A stretch of 64,000 bases of DNA from Arsenicibacter rosenii (GCF_001870735.1 NZ_MORL01000002.1:310001-374000), one strand, 5' to 3'. Shown: positions 53,645 through 63,048, numbered from the stretch's first letter. Translations and numbers: made by a program. Notes: generated by a model not told the origin, from the letters alone.

Positions 53645-54874
53645 TTATGTGTTCTGTATACAGCTTTTGAGGCACTGAATGTAAGCTTGGGCCTGTTCAC
53701 TTCGATTGAACCGGTACGTTGCCAGCCTGATCGCTTGCTGACTATACTGTTGGTGTAATACGGGATTGGTCAGTAGTGGTTTCAGATTTCCTTCCCATGT
53801 TTCCGGTCGTTCAGGATCAAGAAAAAGACCGGCCTCTGCCTCGGTCAGCAGTTGCCGCGTCAGGCCGTTAATAGCCGTCAGAACAGGTAGTCCGCAGCCC
53901 AGATAATCAAACAGTTTAGCCGAAAGCATAGTGTCGAACAGGGGTTTGGGCTGCATGATAACCATACCGGCATCCGCCGCCAGTATGAAGGGCAGCACCT
54001 CTTTTTTAGGCCGTGATGTTTCAAAGCGGACATTGGTCAGCTTTAACTGAAAAGCTCTGTGCTGTAAGGCGTTTTTTTCCGGACCATCGCCGATCAGCAG
54101 GAAACGGACCGGCGTGTGGCGCAACCGGTCAGCAGCATCCAGTAAAATACTGAGTCCGTTGGCGGGCCCATGGGCACCGGCGTAAATAATCCAGAACCCG
54201 GCTTCCATGTGGTGTTCTTTCCGGAAGGCATCTCTGTCAAATAAGCGTTGCACGGCCTGAAGCTGCGAAAAGTCGGCTCCGTTAGGAATCACCGTTATGC
54301 GCTTAGCCGGCATTCTTTTTTGGTTGATTAGTACATGTTTAAACGCCTCCGTCAGGGCAACCAGATGGGTTGCTTTCCGGTAGAGGAACTGTTCGAGCCT
54401 GTAGGCTGCCCAACGAAGTAGCGAATGGCGTAAAAAGCCCAGTTCGATGGGTGCATCCGGCCATAAGTCCCGGAGTTCCAGCACCAGCGGCACCCCGCTT
54501 TTAGCCGCCAGCAGCCAGCCGGTGAGGCCAATGGTGAGCGGGGGAGATGAGGCTACGACGATATGTACTGAGTGCTCCGTCGCCGACCAGCCTGTCCATA
54601 AGCTATTGATCAGAAATCCGAAATAAGCCCACAAACGTCCGGCTGTCCCTGACTGGTAAGTGGCCGGGACGCGTGCCCGCAAAATGCGTACGCTGGCCGG
54701 TAAGGCCATTTCGGTTTTGCCGTTATAGGGCTTCCCTGAGGCATAATCTACCGAGCCGGCCAGAATGGTGATCTGATGCCCGGCATTCGCCCAGTGCCGT
54801 ACCAGCTCGTTCCAGCGGGTGCTGCCCGCAGCATGCTCAGGCAGAAAGTACTGGTGAAGTAACAGAATGTGCAT
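53645..54874 (-). CDS. Glycosyltransferase family 4, WbuB-like
   Basis: Glycan glycosyltransferase of 409 aa. Starts MHILLLHQYFLPEHAAGSTR, a WbuB-like N-terminus. The second Rossmann half has VIPNGADFSQL, IIYAGAHGPANGLSILLDAA, FLLIGDGPEK and DTMLSAKLFDYLGCGLPVL, with the usual E-x7-E-like region. The gene overlaps its upstream neighbour's end by 38 bp. It adds one sugar to the growing repeat unit on the cytoplasmic side; donor and acceptor cannot be assigned. Confidence 0.85.
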   Translation of the reverse strand: MHILLLHQYFLPEHAAGSTRWNELVRHWANAGHQITILAGSVDYASGKPYNGKTEMALPASVRILRARVPATYQSGTAGRLWAYFGFLINSLWTGWSATEHSVHIVVASSPPLTIGLTGWLLAAKSGVPLVLELRDLWPDAPIELGFLRHSLLRWAAYRLEQFLYRKATHLVALTEAFKHVLINQKRMPAKRITVIPNGADFSQLQAVQRLFDRDAFRKEHHMEAGFWIIYAGAHGPANGLSILLDAADRLRHTPVRFLLIGDGPEKNALQHRAFQLKLTNVRFETSRPKKEVLPFILAADAGMVIMQPKPLFDTMLSAKLFDYLGCGLPVLTAINGLTRQLLTEAEAGLFLDPERPETWEGNLKPLLTNPVLHQQYSQQAIRLATYRFNRSEQAQAYIQCLKSCIQNT

Positions 54875-55982
54875 AAAACCGGTATTTAGCCTCCCAAACG
54901 TCTTCCGGAACAAAATCACACAAAACACGATGCCGCCCTGCCTGACCATGTTGCTGCCGTAAAACCGGATTAGTCAGATAGGTACGAATGGCTTCAGAAA
55001 ATAAATCAACCGAGTCAGGATCTATAAGCATGCCGGTTTGCTGATCATGTACGGCATCAACAACACCCGTTACGCGGCTGGCCACAACAGGAATGCCCAT
55101 CGCAGCCGCTTCAATCAATACGTTGCCAAAGCCTTCGCGGCGGGTTGGTGATACCAGTACATCCATCCGGGCGAGGTAAGGAGCCGTGTCTGCAACAAAA
55201 CCGGTCAGATACACTCCCGGATCACTGGCGAGCTGTTGAATACAGGCCAGGTCGGCCGCTGATGTGCTATCGGCTGGCCCGACAACCAACAGGCTGACCG
55301 CCGGATCATTCCGTAAGAGCTGCCAGAGGTCAGTTAATACCTGAAGACCTTTTTCTGCCGACAGCCGGCCAACGTAGCCGATAACCAGTTCTTTCGGAAC
55401 ATGCGACCTTTTATGACGTAGCGGAAACCGTTCCGGATTAAACCGGTTGCGGGCATCCACACCATTGCAACTACCATGATTAGGGACACAGACGGCTTTT
55501 GTCTGACCAATACCGGCGCGGTCAGCTAATTCGGCGAGCGAATGGCTGACAAAAAGCAGGTGCGTGGCCAGGGAGCCCATCAGCCGTTCCGCTCCTATCA
55601 GGAATATCCGCTTCAGACCACTACGGCTTTCAAACACAAAGCCATGCACTTCATAAACCCGGACGGGTACGCCGGTCAGCCATGCAGCCAGCAGACCCAG
55701 TAAGGAGGCTTTCGGTGTGTTGGTGTGAACAACATCCGGATGCAGTTGCCGGAACAGGCGGATGAGCACCAGCAGACACCATGCATCCCAAAACAGATGG
55801 ACCGACCGCCGGAAAGGAACGATGCTGTAAGTAAACCCTTCCTGTCTGGCTAGCCGGTACAGGTCAGTACCGGCGGCACAGACAACATGCAGCCGGATTT
55901 GTTTCCGGTGCCAGAAGGCAGTCTGGCCTTGCAGAAAGCAAACCGACTGCGGAGCTGTAAAAAGCTGAACGGCCAGCAACAT
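54837..55982 (-). CDS. Glycosyltransferase family 4
   Basis: Glycosyltransferase of 381 aa. The donor-binding half shows IGYVGRLSAEKGLQVLTDLW and LVVGPADS, then SPTRREGFGNVLIEAAAMGI with the E-x7-E motif, then PVVASRVTGVVDAVHDQQTG. The N-terminal half has HPDVVHTNTPKASLLGLLAA and VYEVHGFVFES, similar to PglA/WbaZ-like enzymes. The start ATG 55982 is 1 bp after the stop of the upstream GT2. Sugar specificity not determined. Confidence 0.85.
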   Translation of the reverse strand: MLLAVQLFTAPQSVCFLQGQTAFWHRKQIRLHVVCAAGTDLYRLARQEGFTYSIVPFRRSVHLFWDAWCLLVLIRLFRQLHPDVVHTNTPKASLLGLLAAWLTGVPVRVYEVHGFVFESRSGLKRIFLIGAERLMGSLATHLLFVSHSLAELADRAGIGQTKAVCVPNHGSCNGVDARNRFNPERFPLRHKRSHVPKELVIGYVGRLSAEKGLQVLTDLWQLLRNDPAVSLLVVGPADSTSAADLACIQQLASDPGVYLTGFVADTAPYLARMDVLVSPTRREGFGNVLIEAAAMGIPVVASRVTGVVDAVHDQQTGMLIDPDSVDLFSEAIRTYLTNPVLRQQHGQAGRHRVLCDFVPEDVWEAKYRFYAHSVTSPVLSA

Positions 55983-55983
55983 A

Positions 55984-56847
55984 TTAATCAGCGTATGTAG
56001 ATTTCTGGGCCAGATAGAGCTGCGCTTCCGCATGTAACTGATAGGCCTGTGACATTGGCCGGTATCGATTCCGGAAGAAACGGCTTGTTAGCTTGCTCTG
56101 ACGAAGGGCAAAGAGGGGACCTTGCTTCAGATAAGAAACCGACCAGTAAAACCGGTAGGCAATCAGTGAGATAACCGGCCGGTATTGACGTAAAATGTCC
56201 CGGTATTCGCGCATCGCCGTAATATAATGGTGTTTTCGGGGTAGGTCGCGGTAGAAAAGCAGGGGTTCATCAAGGATACCAATGGTGGTCTCAGGCAATG
56301 TCCGCAACCAGAGTTCCAGATCTTCTGTACGCTGTAAAACCGGATTGTACGGATGAAGCCGGAACCAGTCGGTTTTGCCCATGACAGTAGGATGGATAAT
56401 GGGGCAGTGAGCCAGCAGCTTGTCATAGCGGGGGGGCGGTACTGGCAACCCCCGGAGGCCACGAATACGGGTTTGCCGGTCAATAATGTAGGCAAATGAT
56501 GCTGTCAGGTCTGTCTCAGGGTTTTTCAGCAGGTAATTAAGCTGGCTTTGGAGCCGGTTAGGGGCCATCAGGTCGTCGGCGTCCATCCGGGCAAGGAACC
56601 GTCCCTTTGCCAGCCGTGCAATCTGATTAAGCCGGCTGGATAAACCCAGTCGCTTCTTATCGCAAAGTAGCCGTATACGCGGATCGGTTAACCAATGGCA
56701 GGCAACCGCGACCGAATCGTCGGTTGAACCATCGTCAATCAGCAGCAATTCCCAGTCCCGGAATGATTGATTGACAACGGAACGGATGGCCGCAGATAAA
56801 AAAGCAGCCTGATTGTAAAAAGGGAGTCCGATAGTAATTGTAGGCAT
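55984..56847 (-). CDS. Glycosyltransferase family 2
   Basis: GT-A-fold glycosyltransferase of 287 aa. ITIGLPFYNQAAFLSAAIRS (N-terminal strand), LLLIDDGSTDDSV and RMDADDLMAPNRLQSQLNYL (the DxD metal site region) are clear. A long C-terminal part follows without membrane helices. The start is 2 bp after the stop of the fucosyltransferase gene. Part of the glycan operon. Donor unknown. Confidence 0.85.
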   Translation of the reverse strand: MPTITIGLPFYNQAAFLSAAIRSVVNQSFRDWELLLIDDGSTDDSVAVACHWLTDPRIRLLCDKKRLGLSSRLNQIARLAKGRFLARMDADDLMAPNRLQSQLNYLLKNPETDLTASFAYIIDRQTRIRGLRGLPVPPPRYDKLLAHCPIIHPTVMGKTDWFRLHPYNPVLQRTEDLELWLRTLPETTIGILDEPLLFYRDLPRKHHYITAMREYRDILRQYRPVISLIAYRFYWSVSYLKQGPLFALRQSKLTSRFFRNRYRPMSQAYQLHAEAQLYLAQKSTYAD

Positions 56848-56849
56848 AA

Positions 56850-57695
56850 TCAGGGGATAGTTAAGGTATATTGGGTTAATCCGGGCGCTTCTACAAGCTG
56901 GTTATTCAGACATAGCCAGTATCGGGGAGCTATTATACAGGTATCCGGCTGACGGCCAATCCATGCCGCCCACCAGCTGAATGTGCTGTTGGGAATGATA
57001 AAATGACGACAACCGCTCATTTGAGCCAGATGCACAAGGGCCGGTGCCGGTTCGCAGAACCAGGCGGATTCTGGTAGTAATACATGCTGTCTGCACCAGG
57101 CCGGATCGTCGGAGAAGACATTGACCTGAAAAGGACCTGTATGTTTTTCCAGCAACTGTAAAGCATGGATGTAGTACGTTGCCGGCAGGGTCTGATAGCG
57201 ACGGTTCAAGAGATAGTCCCCACGGCGGATATGCAGACCAACTGTTTGTTTGCCGGTATGATAACCTGCCGGAACGTACGCGCGTAGCAGGAACTGTAAC
57301 GAGGACTGAAGCCGGTCTGCAATACCGGCGAAATAGCCTGGATGTTGCCAGTAACCAGTCAGATAACAAGGTAGCTGCGGCTGAGGTAAGGACACCTGAT
57401 ATGGGTACCGCTCACGGATAAACGTTATGCGATGGGGCCGGTATGTGTTGATGATGCGTCGGGCCATCCGTTGCCAGCGATTAGCCGTTATCGAAAATGG
57501 TCCTACGAGTTTTGCCGGGGCAATTGCCACGTTTGGATCAATAGCCTCAAACGGAAAGATCGCCGCCTTGTCCTGACTGGATAGCCATGTTGTATCAAGC
57601 AGAAGCTGCGTTTGATGCTGTTCTGCCAGTTGTTTGCCGATAGCGTACTGAAACAACTGATTCCCGAATCCGCCGTTTAGCTCTGTGATAACCAT
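56850..57695 (-). CDS. Alpha-1,2-fucosyltransferase family protein (GT11)
   Basis: GT11-type glycosyltransferase of 281 aa. The N-terminus ELNGGFGNQLFQYAIGKQLA is the family start. The GDP-fucose site motif HIRRGDY is at residues 155-161. The C-terminal NSTFSWWAAWIG block is also conserved. GT11 adds fucose (sometimes another sugar) in alpha-1,2 linkage, so the surface glycan probably contains fucose. The gene overlaps the polymerase gene by 19 bp. The GDP-fucose synthesis genes are not in the window. Confidence 0.9.
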   Translation of the reverse strand: MVITELNGGFGNQLFQYAIGKQLAEQHQTQLLLDTTWLSSQDKAAIFPFEAIDPNVAIAPAKLVGPFSITANRWQRMARRIINTYRPHRITFIRERYPYQVSLPQPQLPCYLTGYWQHPGYFAGIADRLQSSLQFLLRAYVPAGYHTGKQTVGLHIRRGDYLLNRRYQTLPATYYIHALQLLEKHTGPFQVNVFSDDPAWCRQHVLLPESAWFCEPAPALVHLAQMSGCRHFIIPNSTFSWWAAWIGRQPDTCIIAPRYWLCLNNQLVEAPGLTQYTLTIP

Positions 57696-58879
57696 GCGCG
57701 TTCTGGTTTTAACAGGTGATGAATGAGCCAGAGCTCAATAGCCAGTAAAAAAGCGTTGATGCGGATTAGCTCATGGTTCATAAATGACATGGCAATGGCA
57801 TAATTGACAAAGGCATAGTAACACACCGTCGGAATGGCCTGGTATTGAAACGCCCGGCGGTGTAAAACGGCCGCCAGCCACCCCAGCGTCAGGGCAGCAA
57901 ACAGGGCACCTGCTACGCCGAAATCAAGCGTAAAGGCGTCGAGGTAGGTGTAGACATTCGTCGTAACCGGCCCCGGGGCATAGTCCCTGACCAGTGACGG
58001 ATATGACTGAATGAGCCCGGTCTTCTGAGCGGTATAATTCAGGAAGTCCAAAGAATAGTACGGTGAATCGTACAGACGGTAACCCGGATAGTTCTGGTCA
58101 AGCAGACTTTCGTAGACTTTTGCGCCACCCCACAGATAGACTTTCGTTACCTGCCAGAACGCAGCCGGCGTGTAGTTAAAGCTCAGGGTAACCAGTAAAA
58201 CCGGTGAAAAAAGGAACAGAGCCAGTTGCCGGACCCGACGGCGGCTCAAGCCTTTGAAAATACTGAGTGATGTCAGAATCGTCAGGCTCCAGAGCAGAAT
58301 CGGAGCACGCGTCAGGCTGAGTGAAGCGGTTAGCAGGGCAATGAAGCAGATAATCAATAGTGCTTCCCGGCGGATGGCCTTCCGCATAAACAACCAGAAA
58401 GCCATCGGAAGATACAACAGAAAATTACGGGCAAACAGTTGATAGAAGACGTTCGATTGCCCGGCCTGCAGGCGCTGACCCTGAAAACGAAGGGCAAACC
58501 AGCCAAACCTCAACAGATCAAGTTCAGAGCTGATGCGTAGCAGCATCCATCCGTTGGCGAGCATACTCATCGAAACCATAAACCAGAGTATGTATTTTAC
58601 CCGTCTGACGGGATGACAAACCATTGAGTTGTTGAGTATGGGTTGGCGAAAGACCCAAAAGGACGGAAGCAAAAAAAGAAGCCACGTGAGATAGTACAGG
58701 ATTTGGGTAGAGAGGGCCGGTACAAACGGGGGACCTATCCAGGGAGCACCAATGAGCAGGAGCCCCCAGACCAGACCGTAGAGATCCAGGTAACCGAAGC
58801 CTTTGATACTGTTGGTCAGTACATGGTACAGACTGCCGATTATCGAAATGCCGATCAGATGTGTGAGCCAGATTGCCAT
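57677..58879 (-). CDS. Oligosaccharide repeat-unit polymerase-like (Wzy/EpsG)
   Basis: Integral membrane protein of 400 aa with about 10 hydrophobic segments and a larger periplasmic loop between residues ~230 and 310 (YTPAAFWQVTKVYLWGG; SYPSLVRDYAPGPVTTNVYT). This layout is typical of O-antigen/EPS polymerases, which show little sequence conservation. Its position in the glycan operon, overlapping the GT2 gene by 25 bp and the GT11 gene by 19 bp, supports the role. No flippase gene is next to it. Named by topology and context. Confidence 0.7.
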   Translation of the reverse strand: MAIWLTHLIGISIIGSLYHVLTNSIKGFGYLDLYGLVWGLLLIGAPWIGPPFVPALSTQILYYLTWLLFLLPSFWVFRQPILNNSMVCHPVRRVKYILWFMVSMSMLANGWMLLRISSELDLLRFGWFALRFQGQRLQAGQSNVFYQLFARNFLLYLPMAFWLFMRKAIRREALLIICFIALLTASLSLTRAPILLWSLTILTSLSIFKGLSRRRVRQLALFLFSPVLLVTLSFNYTPAAFWQVTKVYLWGGAKVYESLLDQNYPGYRLYDSPYYSLDFLNYTAQKTGLIQSYPSLVRDYAPGPVTTNVYTYLDAFTLDFGVAGALFAALTLGWLAAVLHRRAFQYQAIPTVCYYAFVNYAIAMSFMNHELIRINAFLLAIELWLIHHLLKPERAWLSQS

Positions 58880-59742
58880 AGTCGCTTCAGGTAAAATTCA
58901 AGCCAGCGCCACCGGCGGAGTAAGATAACCAGTCCGGTATATACACCATAGTAGCGGGTAAGCAGGTATGCTTCACTATTCAGAAAATGGCAGAAACGCG
59001 TTTTGGCGCTAAGGCTCCGGGTAGATTGACCCTGCTGGTGGTCGGCCACCAGATGGCCGTGTAGCAGACAATGCCTGCCAAGCTGCCGGATCTGAAAGCC
59101 AAGTATGAGTTCTTCGAGATACAGAAAAGTGTGCTCGTCAAAACCTTTAAATTGCTCAAAAAAGGCTTGCCGGATCAGGAAACAGGCTCCATTAACGGTA
59201 TCGACCCGGAGAATGCCGGATGGGTAAGGGACCAGATCACGATAGATGAAGTGTTGGTATTTACGGTAAAACAACCGGCGAAACAGCGGGCTGTGGCAAC
59301 AAATCAGCCAGCCGGCAGGCAACAGCCGACGGACCTGGATTTGGTGGCTGACAGGGATCTCATTTGATCGTGTATGGACGAGTGGGCTGATAGCCATGGC
59401 ATTAGGGCATCGCGCCAACGTATCGGCCAGATGCTGGATGGTGCGTGCATTGGTCAGCCAGACATCGCTGTTAATAATGAGGTAGGCATCGGGCTTTGGC
59501 AAGCCCGCTACCGGTGTAAGCCCCAGATTATTCCCGGCCGCATAACCCAGATTGATCTTACTACGGATAATGGAGACAAAGGCCGGGACGGTTTTCTGCA
59601 GCAGGTGATAGTCGTCTGGTGTTGAAGAGTTATCAACAACAACAATCTGTAACATCCTGTACGACTGTTGCAGAAGTGTTTGCAGGCACAGCAGTGTGTG
59701 CCTGAAGGTATGGTGGTTCAGGATAACAGCACGGACTATCAT
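58855..59742 (-). CDS. Glycosyltransferase family 2, rhamnosyltransferase-like
   Basis: GT-A enzyme of 295 aa: MIVRAVILNHHTFRHTLLCL, then VVVDNSSTPDDYHLLQKTVP and the YLIINSDVWLTNARTIQHLA acid site. DTVNGACFLIRQAFFEQFKG and FDEHTFLYLEELILGFQIRQ are conserved in rhamnosyltransferase-type GT2. ATG 59742 overlaps the stop of the Wzz-like gene by 4 bp (ATGA), suggesting translational coupling. Donor sugar not certain. Confidence 0.8.
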   Translation of the reverse strand: MIVRAVILNHHTFRHTLLCLQTLLQQSYRMLQIVVVDNSSTPDDYHLLQKTVPAFVSIIRSKINLGYAAGNNLGLTPVAGLPKPDAYLIINSDVWLTNARTIQHLADTLARCPNAMAISPLVHTRSNEIPVSHQIQVRRLLPAGWLICCHSPLFRRLFYRKYQHFIYRDLVPYPSGILRVDTVNGACFLIRQAFFEQFKGFDEHTFLYLEELILGFQIRQLGRHCLLHGHLVADHQQGQSTRSLSAKTRFCHFLNSEAYLLTRYYGVYTGLVILLRRWRWLEFYLKRLWQSGSHI

Positions 59743-60770
59743 GATTTCTGCGTAATAACATCCCGGCAAACGAGTGTAATAAAGGCCAGAAGCGTACTTA
59801 GAAGCCCTCCGGTCAACCCGTGCAGAATCCGGGAAGGAGAACTGCGGCGCGAGGGCGGTCGGGGAGGTGATAGTACCTGTAACACCGGCATTTGCTCCTG
59901 AATAAGCAGGCGGGTATGTTCAAATTCTTCGGTAAGTCTCTGAAAGACATTTCCGGCCACTGCGGCTTCGTTTTCCAGCTGGTCTCCGTCCAGCGTGGCA
60001 GATTGCAGGAATAGGTTACGATGACTGTCCTGGTAAGAGGCCAGTGCCTTTTTATGGAGCTGGTACCGTTGGTGGGCCTGTTGCTGTTGACTGTTCAGGA
60101 AAGCGAGCGTTTGCCTGAGTTTTGCCGTTCTGTATGCCGTTACATAAGCTTTGAGAAAACGGATGGAAAACGCGGCAATCTGTTGGGCAACAGCCGGGTC
60201 CGGAAGGTCAACACGCACCTGGATCATGCCCGATTGTTTATCCATATCTGCCATAATCTGGTGGCTGATGGCCAGCAGGATATTCTCTTCGGCTAACGTA
60301 AGTTGCCTGGCTATCGGCGGGAACGTGCTGATAGTCTGACTACCGGTTAATCCGGCCAGCCATGATCGCGAAGGGTCTGTTAAAAAAGCAACCAGACTAG
60401 AGTAATGCTGACCGGCTATGGTCGTGACCGGATGCCGGAGGGCTTCATAGCGAAACGTGTCACTTTCCAGGATATTAGAGTAGAGATCCGGCCGGATTGC
60501 TTCTGTAATGCCACCGTCTCCATCGATGGAAAGACCGGCCAGTTCTGCCAGGGCACCGAAGCGTTTGAGCGATAACGCCGAGCGCGTCTGTAGTTCGGGC
60601 ATGAGGCTGATATCGACGCGATACTGGCTTGTTTTCAGGTAAGAAATGCCGATGCCAGCCAGACCGCCTGCTGCCGTTGCCAGCGTCAGTACCTTAATGT
60701 GTCTGATACCTGCCGAAATTACCTGTTCAATCGTGATCGTCCGGAAACGATGTATTGTTGCGGATAACAT
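59739..60770 (-). CDS. Wzz-like chain-length determinant
   Basis: Polysaccharide co-polymerase-type protein of 343 aa. A transmembrane helix sits near residues 26-46 (VLTLATAAGGLAGIGISYLK). The long periplasmic region has coiled-coil stretches (FLNSQQQQAHQRYQLHKKAL), and LQVLSPPRPPSRRSSPSRIL, with its proline-rich segment, precedes the second transmembrane helix near 318-336. No kinase domain, so not a Wzc-type fusion. It is the first gene of the glycan operon. The 177 bp upstream to 60948 hold its promoter. Confidence 0.8.
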   Translation of the reverse strand: MLSATIHRFRTITIEQVISAGIRHIKVLTLATAAGGLAGIGISYLKTSQYRVDISLMPELQTRSALSLKRFGALAELAGLSIDGDGGITEAIRPDLYSNILESDTFRYEALRHPVTTIAGQHYSSLVAFLTDPSRSWLAGLTGSQTISTFPPIARQLTLAEENILLAISHQIMADMDKQSGMIQVRVDLPDPAVAQQIAAFSIRFLKAYVTAYRTAKLRQTLAFLNSQQQQAHQRYQLHKKALASYQDSHRNLFLQSATLDGDQLENEAAVAGNVFQRLTEEFEHTRLLIQEQMPVLQVLSPPRPPSRRSSPSRILHGLTGGLLSTLLAFITLVCRDVITQKS

Positions 60771-60947
60771 ATGTAGGCGTCTTAATATAAACTGCTATTA
60801 TGAGACCGCGTTTTTCCCGAATTGTCACGTATTAAGCTGCCGGATAAAAAACAATTGTTTCGCATCCTGATAACCGGTTTCCCACGAGCAGGTTGTATTT
60901 TTACGGACATAAGAAATGCGGGTATTTTTTGCCGGCACCAACCCTGA

Positions 60948-61331
60948 ATGAAAACAAAATTTGCGGTATATCTGAGTGTCTTCTGGCTGGTTGCCTGCTC
61001 GTCGGCTCCCGACAAGCTGGGTAAGCTGGATGTGAAAAAATGGCGGAGTGACCGTGGTGGTTGCTATGGCCTGCGTATGACTGAAGTTGATAACTTCAAG
61101 GCCGAAATGCAGGCGATTAAAGGCATGCATATTAATGATGTCGGCGAGCTGTTGGGGCGGCCGGACGTCAATCAGATTGAAGACCGGAACCAGAAATACT
61201 ATGTCTATTTTCTGGAAAAAGGACTCCATTGTGACCAGGAGCGGACAAAGTCAAAAAGCCGTTCGGTGGCGTTACGCGTCAGCGCGATCGGCCTGGTAAC
61301 CGAAATTACGTTTCAGAACGGCATTCCGTGA
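60948..61331 (+). CDS. Lipoprotein, BamE/SmpA-like fold possible
   Basis: Lipoprotein of 127 aa. The signal ends in LVACSS with Cys17 in a good lipobox. The segment IKGMHINDVGELLGRPDVNQ resembles the SmpA/OmlA-like fold (BamE), a short two-helix, three-strand domain, but the match is weak. Divergent from the glycan operon. Nothing further is known from context. Confidence 0.6.
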   Translation: MKTKFAVYLSVFWLVACSSAPDKLGKLDVKKWRSDRGGCYGLRMTEVDNFKAEMQAIKGMHINDVGELLGRPDVNQIEDRNQKYYVYFLEKGLHCDQERTKSKSRSVALRVSAIGLVTEITFQNGIP

Positions 61332-61370
61332 TTTCTTGTGAAACGGGGACTCTGCCGTTGATTACGTATA

Positions 61371-61450
61371 TTAATTTCCTTTCGGGGATCTTAATTTCCT
61401 TTTGGGGATATTAATTTCCTTTTGGGGATATTAATCTGCTTTCGGGCGAC
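61371..61450. repeat. 20-bp tandem repeat, four copies
   Basis: Units TTAATTTCCTTTTGGGGATA start at 61371, 61391, 61411 and 61431; the last is TTAATCTGCTTTCGGGCGAC. Lies between the lipoprotein stop and the nadD end. Confidence 0.9.
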
Positions 61451-61465
61451 CACGTAGGGTCGCCC
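61444..61465 (-). terminator. GGGCGACC hairpin at nadD end
   Basis: GGGCGACC pairs with GGTCGCCC across a 6-nt loop, directly after the nadD stop. The sequence GGCGACC...GGTCGCC resembles an intergenic repeat I have seen in many bacteria. It may end nadD transcription; no U-tract. Confidence 0.5.
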
Positions 61466-62038
61466 CTACTGGTAAAACTTTTTGCGCAGAATCATTTCTT
61501 CGACTACTTCCGGGACGAGGTAGCGGATCGGCCGGTTATGTTTCAGGCAGTCACGGATGTAAGTCGCTGAAATATCAAGCAGCGGCGCCTTGACGATCTG
61601 TACAGACGGATGATTCCGGAAAGGACTCTCAACCGCTTTCGGTCGTTCATAAACGTAAAGGCCGAAGTACTCCAGAATTTTTTCATGATTTTTCCAGTTG
61701 GCAAACTGCTCCAGATTATCTTCTCCGATAATGAGTTTAAACTGGTGCTGCGGGAACTTCTCCTGGAGCCGGATAAGGGTGTCAATCGTGTAGCTGGGGC
61801 GGGGCATCGAAAATTCAATGTCTGTTACTTTCAGGCGGGTGTTGTCAGAAATAGCCCGGTCGACCATGTCGTAGCGGTCAAATTCATGAAGCAGACTTTT
61901 GGTTTTCTTAAATGGATTCTGGGGCGATACAACAAACCAGACCTGTTCGAGATCGGTACTCGTGGCCATGGTATTGGCTACAATCAGGTGGCCGATATGG
62001 ATAGGGTTAAAGGAGCCGAAAAATAAACCGATTTTCAT
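61466..62038 (-). CDS. nadD: Nicotinate-nucleotide adenylyltransferase
   Basis: NAD biosynthesis enzyme of 190 aa that makes NaAD from NaMN and ATP. GLFFGSFNPIHIGHL at the start holds the HxGH motif (His14, His17) and IGEDNLEQFANWKNHEKI is the substrate region. The ISATYIR motif near residue 160 (phosphate binding) completes the family set. Start ATG 62038 follows gmk on the same strand by 45 bp, so they probably form an operon with the sigma-factor genes further upstream. Confidence 0.9.
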   Translation of the reverse strand: MKIGLFFGSFNPIHIGHLIVANTMATSTDLEQVWFVVSPQNPFKKTKSLLHEFDRYDMVDRAISDNTRLKVTDIEFSMPRPSYTIDTLIRLQEKFPQHQFKLIIGEDNLEQFANWKNHEKILEYFGLYVYERPKAVESPFRNHPSVQIVKAPLLDISATYIRDCLKHNRPIRYLVPEVVEEMILRKKFYQ

Positions 62039-62083
62039 GCCGCAAAAAAGAAATAGCAGGCCACGGCCTGCTATCTAATCAGA

Positions 62084-62692
62084 TTAAATGATGGCTCCTT
62101 TCTCAGGAGTCTTGTTGTCTTTTATAAAGTCGTCGACCAGTTTCTGCGCTTTCAACAGCGAATCTTCCAGTTTATCATTGACCAGAATAACATCAAACTG
62201 ACTCTGAAAGCTCATCTCAAAATGGACTTTAAACAAGCGTTTTGACAGGCTGTCTTCCGTTTCAGTACCGCGCCCGATCAGACGTTCGCGGAGTGTTTCT
62301 TCATCCGGCACTTTTACAAAGACAGACAAGGCCCGGTCGCCGTAATATTTTTTGAGTTTAAGCCCGCCCTGAACATCCACATCGAAGAGTACATGCTTAC
62401 CGGTAGACCAGACGCGTTCAATTTCTGATTTGAGTGTTCCGTAAAAAGCACCGACATACACTTCTTCCCATTCCACAAACTCGTCGCGGTCAATGCGTTC
62501 TTTGAAATCTTCAGGGGTCAGGAAGTAGTAATCCTTACCGTTTTCTTCAGCGCGTCCCCGGCGGTCGCGTGTACAGGCAGAAATCGAAAAGCCGAGATTT
62601 GAGTTCCCGGCCAGCAGATGTTTAACGATTGTAGTTTTTCCCGAACCCGACGGGGCCGAGAAAATAATGAGTTTACCTTCCAAATCAGGCAT
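62084..62692 (-). CDS. gmk: Guanylate kinase
   Basis: Phosphorylates GMP to GDP, 202 aa, cytoplasmic. The P-loop APSGSGKTT is at residues 13-21. The GMP-binding segment [20 protein letters not shown] and the [20 protein letters not shown] motif are present. [17 protein letters not shown] follows. Standard length. Upstream, after 65 bp, is the anti-sigma gene; downstream nadD. Confidence 0.95.
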   Translation of the reverse strand: MPDLEGKLIIFSAPSGSGKTTIVKHLLAGNSNLGFSISACTRDRRGRAEENGKDYYFLTPEDFKERIDRDEFVEWEEVYVGAFYGTLKSEIERVWSTGKHVLFDVDVQGGLKLKKYYGDRALSVFVKVPDEETLRERLIGRGTETEDSLSKRLFKVHFEMSFQSQFDVILVNDKLEDSLLKAQKLVDDFIKDNKTPEKGAII

Positions 62693-62757
62693 TATAAGGT
62701 TTCAGGTTTCCCATTGCAGGATAATAGTAGCTGAAAGAAGAAACCTGAAACGGGTGA

Positions 62758-63048
62758 TTAACTTAAATTAGCGATACGGGATTTAATGGTTGCGATCAGC
62801 TTATCCGGACAGCACTTTTTCTCCATTCGTTCCTGAAGCAATGCCTTCACTTCTTTTTCGAGATGATACATCTCAATGCAGGGACGGCAAACCTCCATGC
62901 TCTTCTTCAACTTCTCTAACTGTTCCTCTGTGGCCTCTCCATCGACAAGGAGCTGGATTAATTTCAGACAATTGGACTGGTTGTCACAATGCTGTTTAGG
63001 CAAGTTATCCAGGTTGGACGGAGACGGTGATGGCAACGACGTTTGCAT
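62758..63048 (-). CDS. Cysteine-rich anti-sigma factor (RsrA-like)
   Basis: Protein of 96 aa with CRPC near residue 54 and CCP near residue 79, and an N-terminal HCDNQSNC segment. The spacing resembles zinc-binding anti-sigma factors of the RsrA/ZAS group, though the usual His four residues before CxxC is Ser here. The LVDGEATEEQLEKL segment is the typical helix after the first cysteine. It follows the ECF sigma gene by 81 bp, so it probably binds and inhibits that factor. Redox sensing is possible but unproven. Confidence 0.65.
   Translation of the reverse strand: MQTSLPSPSPSNLDNLPKQHCDNQSNCLKLIQLLVDGEATEEQLEKLKKSMEVCRPCIEMYHLEKEVKALLQERMEKKCCPDKLIATIKSRIANLS

Noticed and set aside
56902-57369. 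Open frame inside the GT11 gene
   Set aside because: A shifted reading of the fucosyltransferase gene with no own features.
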